From assembly GCA_948938605.1 (NCBI GenBank), contig CARAIG010000040.1, forward strand, positions 1 through 22,219: DNA of 22,219 nucleotides, written 5' to 3'. Shown one piece after another: positions 7,518 to 13,648 of this stretch. The notes under the pieces are model-generated. The model saw only the letters and a program-made list of their open reading frames with translations, did no database searches and was not told where the DNA came from. The DNA comes from an uncultured Eubacteriales bacterium (GTDB lineage Bacteria; Bacillota; Clostridia; Christensenellales; CAG-314). How positions within the stretch are numbered: position 1 is the stretch's first letter; each line of letters opens with the position of its first letter. The translations under genes and the position numbers were made by a program.

Positions 7518-9323
7518 TCAAATACGCTCCTTTATCAGTTTTTTGTGTTGCCCGATGTGATTAATAATTTTGTCCGATACGTCTTTACTTAAATTGTCGA
7601 TTGCAGACAAAACGTAACGGGTGTGTTCTTCGACGTGCAATGCGTGGTCGTCTATGTCAAGAATTTCGGCGTTAGATATATCCAAATTTTCTTTTTCGGC
7701 GCGGGCAATGTGCAGCTGAGTGACGTCTTGGGCGTTATCCCAATTGCCGAAGCCCATTAACGACAATACCCTGGCTTTTGCCGACTGCGTAAGTTTGCCG
7801 TCCTTATCCGTCAAAATACCCGCGTTAAGCAAATCGAACAGCATTGTCCTACGGGTTGCCGGAGTGTCGGTGAGTTCGTTTTCCGTTTCGAATACTACGT
7901 CATCCGAATTTACGTCGCTTGCGTTAAAGTAAAAAACTTCCGCCGAGTTTGTTCCGTCGCACAACCGTACAAGTTTGCTTTTGGTTACAAACTGCTTGTA
8001 CAAGCGCAATATGAATTTGGATACGGTACGGATTGCTTCGCGTATGCTGTCGATGCTGCACGCTATACGTATGTCGTCCTGCTCGGCAATAAGCTGCAAC
8101 GCTACGCCGCTGGTTACGCTGACGGGAGTTGAACTGTTACGGGCAAATTCCGACACGCCCGATACCGTTACGAATTCGCCCAAAAGTTTTTCTTCTTCGG
8201 CGGCGAAGTCCGCAGGAATTTTACCGTTGTCCATTAATTCGGGCTTTTCCGCGCCTTGACGGTAAACGAGAATTTTACCCGGCGACAAGCCTTCTTCTTC
8301 CAAACTGTCGGTATCCACCGAACCGTTTTCGACGGTAAGCACACCCATAGAAAGGCGGTTGATAAACTCGTGCTTGCGGTTTTTGACGGCGTTATACGCG
8401 CGTTGAACGGGAATTACCCGTTCCACTATGCTTGCTCCCCAAAAGCAGCCTGCTTGTTCGACGGACACCTGCCTTGCAAAAGGATAAGCCCGTTTGCCGT
8501 TTTCGCCGACGGCATAAGGCATATCGCCGACGTACAGCAGTTTGTCGTTGGCGACTATTTCCAACCGTCCCGACGGATACTGCTTGGTCGGCTTGGAATA
8601 ACGTTCGATTACCAAAACTTGGTTGTGCTTTTCCTCCTGCGAAATTGACGGAATTGTACTGTTGTAGCCTAAACCGCCGACGGTTGCGGAGGAGTCGAGA
8701 GAGAATACTTTAACGGACGAACCTTGAACGTCCGCGCCCCAAACGTCCTTAACTTCCGCCGCCGAATATACCTTGGCGTGAATGATCGAAGCGCAGTCGT
8801 TAAGGTTTTGCGTCACGTTGGAATCGGGATAAACTTCGAACGGGGAACACACCGAAACGGATACGTCGTCGCTTTGTTCGTCCCACACCGCCTTGTAAAA
8901 TGCCGTTCCGCAAACTTCGCTCCAATTGGTTGCGCGGGACACCGCTTCGTTCAATAAGTTTTTGTCCGATACGGCGGAAAGGATTTTAGAAGTGAGTTTT
9001 GCCGAATTGACGTCGGCATCGCTATTGGAAAAGGGACGGACGACGGGTTTGGGACGAACTCGGTTTAAGCGGGCGAGACGGGTTTCCACAATGGGCGCAA
9101 TGTGGTTGAATACTTGCTTTTCCTGCCAAAAATAATACTTTTCCTCCTGTTCGATACTGCCCCTTGGTGAAGCTACGCAGTACTGGTTGCCCATTACGAA
9201 ATTCATATTAAGCTGCCATTGCAGTTCGTACGGACGGCGCATTTTTTGCCTTTCGGCAAAGTCCTTGTTGACGTCGTTTACGATATCTTCGGCGAATTGC
9301 GGAATGTTGTTGTTATTTTGCAT
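7518..9323 (-). CDS. Portal protein, P22-like (601 aa)
   Basis: Forms the dodecameric ring at one head vertex through which DNA is packaged. Portal-like features: an N-terminal FAERQKMRRPYELQWQLNMN segment, WQEKQVFNHIAPIVETRLARL at about 65-85 (a pattern common at the N terminus of P22-type portals), a wing rich in beta strands, FWGASIVERVIPVQRAYNAV in the middle (stem/clip helix region), and a helical C-terminal crown after about residue 480. It is shorter than P22 gp1 (725 aa), lacking most of the long barrel. It has an AAAGGAG ribosome-binding site and sits between the terminase and scaffold genes in canonical order. The reading frame is intact. Confidence 0.9.
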   Translation of the reverse strand: MQNNNNIPQFAEDIVNDVNKDFAERQKMRRPYELQWQLNMNFVMGNQYCVASPRGSIEQEEKYYFWQEKQVFNHIAPIVETRLARLNRVRPKPVVRPFSNSDADVNSAKLTSKILSAVSDKNLLNEAVSRATNWSEVCGTAFYKAVWDEQSDDVSVSVCSPFEVYPDSNVTQNLNDCASIIHAKVYSAAEVKDVWGADVQGSSVKVFSLDSSATVGGLGYNSTIPSISQEEKHNQVLVIERYSKPTKQYPSGRLEIVANDKLLYVGDMPYAVGENGKRAYPFARQVSVEQAGCFWGASIVERVIPVQRAYNAVKNRKHEFINRLSMGVLTVENGSVDTDSLEEEGLSPGKILVYRQGAEKPELMDNGKIPADFAAEEEKLLGEFVTVSGVSEFARNSSTPVSVTSGVALQLIAEQDDIRIACSIDSIREAIRTVSKFILRLYKQFVTKSKLVRLCDGTNSAEVFYFNASDVNSDDVVFETENELTDTPATRRTMLFDLLNAGILTDKDGKLTQSAKARVLSLMGFGNWDNAQDVTQLHIARAEKENLDISNAEILDIDDHALHVEEHTRYVLSAIDNLSKDVSDKIINHIGQHKKLIKERI

Positions 9324-9359
9324 TAATTTAAACTCCTTTGTTTTGTAACAGACTTATTT

Positions 9360-9593
9360 TTAAGCATTTGCGTTTTTGTCTTGTTCGCGTTTGTCGCTAA
9401 TACGCTTAATTGCGTTTTTAGGACTTTTAGGCGTAAGTAGCGACAATGCGTCGTTTGCAAGTTTGTTTGCGCAGTCGGCGCACATATAGCACCTGCTCGC
9501 CCTACCCTTTACGGCAAAACAGTACTCGGCATTATTTTTGCAGTTAAGCACATCGCACTTTTGTTTAGTTGTTGCAGAAATTAAAATTTTCAC
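9360..9593 (-). CDS. Small Cys4 zinc-ribbon-like protein (77 aa)
   Basis: The start is GTG, with GGAG upstream. A cysteine pair C13/C18 (CDVLNC is adjacent) and a second group CYMCADC around residues 35-41 form a probable zinc knuckle, with a lysine-rich tail (KRISDKREQDKNANA). Small proteins of this kind lie between terminase and portal genes in some clostridial phages; I cannot name the family. Possible roles are a DNA-end-binding accessory to the terminase or a regulator. The cysteine pattern is what is seen; the role is inference. Confidence 0.75.
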   Translation of the reverse strand: MKILISATTKQKCDVLNCKNNAEYCFAVKGRASRCYMCADCANKLANDALSLLTPKSPKNAIKRISDKREQDKNANA

Positions 9594-9615
9594 GTTTAAT
9601 TACTCCTTTAATTAT

Positions 9616-9912
9616 TTATTCGGTTGAATTACCGTCGGTACAGTTTGCCAGCAATCCTATAAGGCGGTCGCGTTCGGCGCGGAGTTGTTCATCCGTCATT
9701 TCGGTGACGTCAACGTCGTCCGATTCGGTTTCCAACAGTATTTTGCACGCGGTAACGTCGGGCGGAGCGCGTTTGGTAACCACTTTGCTTTTTATCAACT
9801 TTTTTTCGCCGTCGGCATCCACCGTATATTCGTCGGTCGTTTCCTTAACAACGTATCCCTTTGCTTTTTTAAGCAGAATTTTAACCAACAGGTCTTTTAC
9901 GCTTTCCTTCAT
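9616..9912 (-). CDS. Terminase-associated small protein, possible small-terminase-like (98 aa)
   Basis: Its ATG overlaps the large-terminase stop by 4 nt (ATGA), so translation is coupled. The protein has a basic N-terminal helix, a beta-rich middle (YVVKETTDEYTVDADGEKK), then KRAPPDVTACKILLE at about 48-62 and an acidic C-terminal helix (MTDEQLRAERDRLIGLL). A 'PPD-x-x-A-x-x-x-LL' segment recurs in small terminase proteins as I recall them, but here there is no clear N-terminal HTH and the gene lies after rather than before terL. It is therefore either a reduced or relocated small terminase, or an accessory protein. The assignment is weak; the gene itself is solid. Confidence 0.78.
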   Translation of the reverse strand: MKESVKDLLVKILLKKAKGYVVKETTDEYTVDADGEKKLIKSKVVTKRAPPDVTACKILLETESDDVDVTEMTDEQLRAERDRLIGLLANCTDGNSTE

Positions 9913-11324
9913 AGGTTATAACCCCGCAACTTTCGCGACAAACGTTCCTTGTCCAACTGCACCCAAGTCTTTTGAACGGGCTGCTTGCGTTCGGCAAGGT
10001 TGGCACAATAGTACCGCAATTCGTCCATTGCGTGATCGTCGCGTTTGACAGGACTGTCGTTTGCGCCCCACAAGTAGCCTTTAAATTCCCTTATCATATT
10101 TACGCAGTTGGCAAAAACAAACAGTTTGGGATTGCCGTTAAGCGGTTTAAGCAACGCTTTTACTTTGTTGATGCCCGAATACACGCTTTTGTTGACGCAA
10201 GTGTTGACCGATATGCCGTTTTCGGCAAACAGTTCGGCTACGCTTTTTTGCCCGTTTAAAGTACGCTGATTTGCCGCACTGTCGCACAAGGCTTCAATAT
10301 TGCCGCATTTTGTACGCTTCCAATTGAGCGAATTGCTGATTTGACGGATTTTTTCGGCGTGGTAGGCAACCGTTTTGTCCGCTTCGTAATGCTCCGCCAC
10401 TACATATACGTTGCCGTCGTAGTCACGCGCGTACCAGTGGCAGCTTAAAGGATTGCTTAAACCCGGATCGATGGAAAGGGCGTCCTGCCAGTCGTACGGA
10501 ACGTCGAACGGTTCGATTACGTTTGCTTCGCCGAACTCCGAATAGACAAGTCCTTGCCCGCAAGTAAACTTGCCGAACCTGCGGCTTTGAAGCATATCCG
10601 CCGACATACTTTTGGACATTTCGTTAATTTCGTCGACGGCTAAGTACGGATTGTCCGCCCATTCCATAAAGACGCACCACACTTCCTTGCTGTTGTGAGA
10701 ATTTAAATAAATTTCGTCGTACACCCAACTTAGTCCTTTTAAAGGAGTCATCGTGCCGAAAATATGTCCTTGTCTGTCCAAGACGCGCATTTTGCATTCG
10801 TCGTAGACGTCCTTGGGCGGTTCTTCGTCGAACCACACAAAGTCCAGACTTGCGCCTTGAAATTTTTCCCGCCCCGCTTCGCAACTTTTAAAGGCTATTT
10901 TCGACGTTCCGCCAAACACGTTTTTAACCAAAATATAGTCTATTACGCCGTTAGCGGGACTGCCCTTGGAGCCCGTCAGCATTACTACATCGTCAATCCA
11001 CAATGGGTCGAGATAATAAAGTATTTTTTGTTGGGCTACTTCCCTTTGCACCGCTTGCGACAACGACACCACCCAACAGGAAATATTAGGCTTGTTACGG
11101 CGGAATGGATGGTTGCCCCGCGCAAGCCAAACCGTTTCCACTGCACCGCATTCGGTTTTACCGCTGCGGTTCCCTCCGAAAACCCATCGGTTGCGTTTTA
11201 GACACTTGTGGAAAGACATCTGTTTTAAATGCACCTTGCCTTTGTTGTAACGGGCAAGGGGACTGCGCTGTCGACGGAGTTGTTCGCGCTCAATTTTTTT
11301 AATTTGTTTTAAAATTTCCTTCAT
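9909..11324 (-). CDS. terL: Large terminase subunit (TerL), ATPase and nuclease (471 aa)
   Basis: Packages DNA into the prohead and cuts it. The order of motifs is complete: Walker A GGNRSGKT at residues 50-57, Walker B LDFVWFDEE at 160-168 with its catalytic Glu, the coupling motif GTMTPLKG at 190-197, then an RNase H-like nuclease with D286 (SIDPG), D348 (CDSAANQ) and an acidic cluster RDDHAMDE at 428-435. The full length and all catalytic residues suggest an active enzyme. AAAGGA precedes the ATG. It is the first gene of the structural operon. Upstream lies a 90-102-bp divergent interval shared with the plus-strand SH3 gene; I see no convincing sigma-A promoter for terL there, so it may need the upstream regulator. 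Confidence 0.95.
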   Translation of the reverse strand: MKEILKQIKKIEREQLRRQRSPLARYNKGKVHLKQMSFHKCLKRNRWVFGGNRSGKTECGAVETVWLARGNHPFRRNKPNISCWVVSLSQAVQREVAQQKILYYLDPLWIDDVVMLTGSKGSPANGVIDYILVKNVFGGTSKIAFKSCEAGREKFQGASLDFVWFDEEPPKDVYDECKMRVLDRQGHIFGTMTPLKGLSWVYDEIYLNSHNSKEVWCVFMEWADNPYLAVDEINEMSKSMSADMLQSRRFGKFTCGQGLVYSEFGEANVIEPFDVPYDWQDALSIDPGLSNPLSCHWYARDYDGNVYVVAEHYEADKTVAYHAEKIRQISNSLNWKRTKCGNIEALCDSAANQRTLNGQKSVAELFAENGISVNTCVNKSVYSGINKVKALLKPLNGNPKLFVFANCVNMIREFKGYLWGANDSPVKRDDHAMDELRYYCANLAERKQPVQKTWVQLDKERLSRKLRGYNL

Positions 11325-11343
11325 ATTGTTCCTTTATTTTAAA

Positions 11344-11407
11344 TTGACATATTAACAATGACGACGACATAACTCGGCAAAAACGAACCTTATAAGCAAG
11401 GTATAAT
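11344..11407 (+). promoter_or_regulatory. Divergent promoter interval between terL and the SH3 gene
   Basis: A TTGACA (11344-11349) and a perfect TATAAT (11402-11407) are both present but too far apart to pair. TATAAT has only a weak -35 at 17 bp; TTGACA has a CATAAC 18 bp downstream. Either could drive the SH3 gene. If TATAAT is used the leader is only about 13 nt and still includes the GAGG ribosome-binding site at 11417-11420. Confidence 0.4.
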
Positions 11408-11426
11408 ATCCGCAATGAGGTTTTGT

Positions 11427-12167
11427 ATGAGTAAAATATTTGCTTGTGTGTTAATTGCATTAGTTGCTTTGTACTGCATATTTCCGTATTGTTCAAACGC
11501 TTTCGCCGCGGAATACTCGTGGGCGCGTATCACAAAAGACAGCGTTTGCCTGTACGCCGACGAAGATTGCAGTAAGGAAATGTTTTATTTGGAAAAATCG
11601 TACTATGTAGAAATACTTAACACGTTGGATAAAACGTACCAAGTGTCGGTAATGACGGGAGCGGAAGGTTTTCCCGCCGTACTGGGCTATGTGCGCAAAA
11701 TAGAAGCGACGCCTATGGAAGTTACGCCGCTGTCGCCCGTATACCCAACTGAACGTATACGCGTAACGACCGACAGCGCGCAACTTAAACTTTTGCCCGT
11801 ATCGTCAGCCGAAATAGTAATTGTAGCCACTACAACACAGCAACTGAGTTACTACGGCAAACTTAAATACTACGGCAAGGAATGGTACTACGTGTATTTC
11901 GGCGGAAAGTTCGGCTACGTGGAAACAGGCGACGTAACCGCACCGGTAATTGCCTTGCACCCGACGCCGTTAGAACAGCCCGTAATAAAACCGCAACCGC
12001 CCGACGACAACAACGACGATACGACAAACGAAACAAACAAGCAAAATACGCCCGCAGCGGAAATATTGCTTATTGTTTTTGTCGTACTGCTTGCAGGCGG
12101 ATTGACGTTGGCGCTGTTTTTACCCGGCAACGGTAAAAAAACCGACGTATTCGACACAGATATTTAA
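11427..12167 (+). CDS. Secreted, membrane-anchored SH3-repeat protein (246 aa)
   Basis: The N-terminal signal peptide (KIFACVLIALVALYCIFPYC, then SNAFA-A) probably gives an extracytoplasmic protein. Two bacterial SH3-like beta modules follow at about 28-90 and 105-170 (each ending in a GYV/GYVET-type strand), then a Pro/Asn/Thr-rich linker and a C-terminal transmembrane helix (LLIVFVVLLAGGLTLALFL) with a short cytoplasmic tail. I chose the ATG at 11427 because GAGG lies 6 nt upstream; the ATG at 11415 has no ribosome-binding site. The gene is transcribed opposite to the cassette, between the regulator and terL, and has its own terminator. The layout matches the C-terminal half of the protein at 13649-15526. 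Likely a cell-wall-facing sensor or adhesin, or a cargo gene; no enzymatic motif seen. Confidence 0.85.
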   Translation: MSKIFACVLIALVALYCIFPYCSNAFAAEYSWARITKDSVCLYADEDCSKEMFYLEKSYYVEILNTLDKTYQVSVMTGAEGFPAVLGYVRKIEATPMEVTPLSPVYPTERIRVTTDSAQLKLLPVSSAEIVIVATTTQQLSYYGKLKYYGKEWYYVYFGGKFGYVETGDVTAPVIALHPTPLEQPVIKPQPPDDNNDDTTNETNKQNTPAAEILLIVFVVLLAGGLTLALFLPGNGKKTDVFDTDI

Positions 12168-12168
12168 A

Positions 12169-12188
12169 GGCGCAAAGCGCCTTTTTTT
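12169..12188 (+). terminator. Strong Rho-independent terminator after the SH3 gene
   Basis: GGCGC-AAA-GCGCC followed by seven T residues, starting 1 bp after the stop codon. Confidence 0.9.
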
Positions 12189-12335
12189 AATGCGGAATTG
12201 CGGTAACTTTATTAAAGTATCCGATTTGCTCCTAGATCCTTCGACTTCGCCTTACGGCTCCGCTCAGGATGACATAATTGATGTTATGCTCAGGATGACA
12301 TAATTGGTGTTATTCTTCGCTCAGGATGAGATTTA
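12189..12335. repeat. Dispersed repeat, direct copy of 2098-2300
   Basis: Same blocks and orientation as the left copy. It also holds an internal run of three GCTCAGGATGA units beginning at 12262, 12288 and 12319. It begins immediately after the SH3-gene terminator and fills most of the gap 12189-12415, which has no gene. Confidence 0.7.
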
Positions 12336-12415
12336 ATAGATTACACTTAAAGTGGCGTTAAATATATTGTACAATGGCAATCACTGTTAAACTTAAAGTC
12401 CAAAGCCTAACACAA

Positions 12416-12862
12416 CTATCCGTTACCTTCCAACCTTGCTTTGATAAAATCAATGTGACTGAAATTTGCGGTTAACCACTGTTCGTCGCAACCGAGTTTA
12501 ATTAACGCGTCCTTAAACTGCATACGCGCAATATGCAACCTGTTATAAACGCTGCTTTTACTTACCTTTAAACGCGTTGACAACGTTAAAATGTCAAGTT
12601 GGTTTATGTAGTAATCTTTAAGCAATGTGCTTTTATCTTTATCAATTGTTTTTAGCGCATTTGCAACCGCCAAACAAAACAGAAGGCATTCGTCACGTAA
12701 CTGAATAGTTTGACATATCTCTGCTATTTGCCCCATTGTTCCGTTTTTAACGTTATACGACAAGTGCGATTTTACCGCCTTGTACTTTGCCTCCTTAGTT
12801 AGTGATTGCGTAAGCTTGTGCATGCGCTTTACTTCGCGCAACATAATCAATTCGTGATTCAT
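12416..12862 (-). CDS. Sigma-70 region-4-like phage transcriptional regulator (148 aa)
   Basis: A small, basic, helical protein. Residues about 70-125 resemble sigma region 4 or DUF1492/ArpU-type phage late regulators: LLKDYYINQLDILTLSTRL, then KVSKSSVYNRLHIARMQF, a helix-turn-helix with the recognition helix around SKSSVYNRLHIAR. Such proteins activate late operons; terL and the head genes lie on the same strand downstream, beyond the oppositely oriented SH3 gene. A very strong GGGAGGTGA ribosome-binding site precedes the ATG. The promoter has an extended -10 and a LexA box (12906-12917). The DNA-binding fold is read from sequence; the late-operon target is inferred. Confidence 0.83.
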   Translation of the reverse strand: MNHELIMLREVKRMHKLTQSLTKEAKYKAVKSHLSYNVKNGTMGQIAEICQTIQLRDECLLFCLAVANALKTIDKDKSTLLKDYYINQLDILTLSTRLKVSKSSVYNRLHIARMQFKDALIKLGCDEQWLTANFSHIDFIKARLEGNG

Positions 12863-12905
12863 CAGTTCACCTCCCGTTTTTTAATATAATTTTTAGAATA
12901 TTTTG

Positions 12906-12917
12906 GAACGTTTGTTC
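12906..12917 (-). promoter_or_regulatory. LexA (SOS) box in the regulator promoter
   Basis: GAACGTTTGTTC is a perfect match to the Gram-positive LexA core GAAC-N4-GTTC. It lies 14 bp downstream of the extended -10, covering about +8 to +19 of the expected transcript, where bound LexA would block transcription. I read through the window's other GTTC occurrences and saw no second GAAC-N4-GTTC. Confidence 0.75.
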
Positions 12918-12931
12918 GAATTAACACAAGG

Positions 12932-12940
12932 ATTATAACA
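12932..12940 (-). promoter_or_regulatory. Extended -10 promoter of the sigma-like regulator gene
   Basis: On the minus strand this reads TGTTATAAT, a TGn-TATAAT extended -10, which needs little or no -35; the -35 position holds a poor match. The predicted start is near 12925, about 60 nt before the ATG. Confidence 0.65.
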
Positions 12941-12949
12941 CAGTAAATA

Positions 12950-12965
12950 TGACAACTGTCTGTCA
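12950..12965. promoter_or_regulatory. Palindrome TGACA-N6-TGTCA over the -35 region
   Basis: A perfect 5-bp inverted repeat with a 6-bp centre (ACTGTC), placed over the -35 position of the regulator promoter. It has the size and spacing of a dimeric repressor or activator site. It is distinct from the LexA box. Confidence 0.4.
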
Positions 12966-13092
12966 GTTTTTATTTAATTTTTTAGAAAAATTTAAAAAAA
13001 ACGATTACTTAAATTAATTTTTTCTAGAAAAAAACGAAAGTGTCACTAAAAAGAATATTGATGTTATACTGCGTGGATTAAATTTAACCGTA

Positions 13093-13253
13093 ATGTCTAA
13101 TGCGCAACGCGTAATGTTGGCGACGTTAATAACACATTGCGCTACGCTAGATCTCTCCACGCGGCACAAGTGCCTTGGTCGAGATGACATACTAAGGTGT
13201 ATTCATATACATTGCCGTCATTGCGAGAAGCGACAGCGACGAAGCAATCCAGA
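13093..13253. repeat. Right arm of ~155-bp imperfect inverted repeat
   Basis: Reverse-complement partner of 2378-2533. It lies in the gap 12863-13409, which otherwise holds only the regulator promoter, an A/T-rich stretch (12966-13060) and the hairpin at 13220-13304. Short open frames here are repeat translations, not genes. Confidence 0.75.
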
Positions 13254-13304
13254 GAATAGAATAGTAATACTGTTTTAACTGGATTGCTTCGCTACGCTCG
13301 CAAT
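13220..13304. repeat. Palindromic dispersed repeat
   Basis: 13220-13252 (ATTGCGAG…GAAGCAATCCAG) pairs imperfectly with 13279-13304 (CTGGATTGCTTCGC…CGCAAT), forming a ~26-bp stem around a 26-nt A/T-rich loop. The same half-unit occurs in the left inverted-repeat arm near 2378-2411, so this is a mobile or dispersed palindrome family. Confidence 0.65.
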
Positions 13305-13409
13305 ACTCGCCTTTGACTTGTTTCGGCAAAAGACGCCGAAGCAGAGAAGGGAGCAGAGAGCAAACCGAATCACCCAAGCGACAAAGCAAATAAAAGTGCT
13401 TACAAATTG

Positions 13410-13438
13410 TTGAAAAAATCGACAATCTTTGATATAAT
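13410..13438 (+). promoter_or_regulatory. Sigma-A promoter of the 625-aa protein gene
   Basis: TTGAAA (13410-13415), 17-bp spacer, TATAAT (13433-13438). The predicted start near 13445 gives a ~200-nt leader before the ATG at 13649. Confidence 0.8.
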
Positions 13439-13444
13439 ACGATA

Positions 13445-13648
13445 ATAATCGACATTTTAATTTTTCGACTGTTTTGTAAACAGGGGAATACATTATTAAA
13501 ATTTCGGTTGGCAACGTTTACGTATGGGTTTTAAAAGGTCGCCACCTATGTTTGACTGTAAAATTTTGCGGTAAACCTATTGCGCCTTATTTACGTAAAC
13601 AGAATATTTTTACAACAGATACACATAATGTACTTTTAGAGGAAAACA
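13445..13648 (+). promoter_or_regulatory. Long, probably structured 5' leader
   Basis: The leader contains a compact CTGTTT-TGT-AAACAG hairpin near 13469-13483 and a long-range perfect pairing of GTTTACGTA (about 13517-13525) with TACGTAAAC (about 13582-13590), enclosing ~55 nt with smaller pairings. I recognise no known riboswitch class and see no terminator hairpin before the gene. It may affect translation or stability, or hold nothing functional. Confidence 0.35.

Noticed and set aside
11344..11366. Strong sigma-A promoter for terL in the divergent interval
   Set aside because: On the minus strand no -35/-10 pair with acceptable spacing is present; only weak fragments are seen.
12416..12862. 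A full alternative sigma factor
   Set aside because: Only a region-4-like helix-turn-helix is visible and there is no region 2; the 148-aa size fits a phage-type regulator.
13192..13514. Minus-strand frames of 79-87 aa in the repeat-rich gap
   Set aside because: They cover dispersed palindromic repeats and the plus-strand promoter; no start signals and no recognisable protein.
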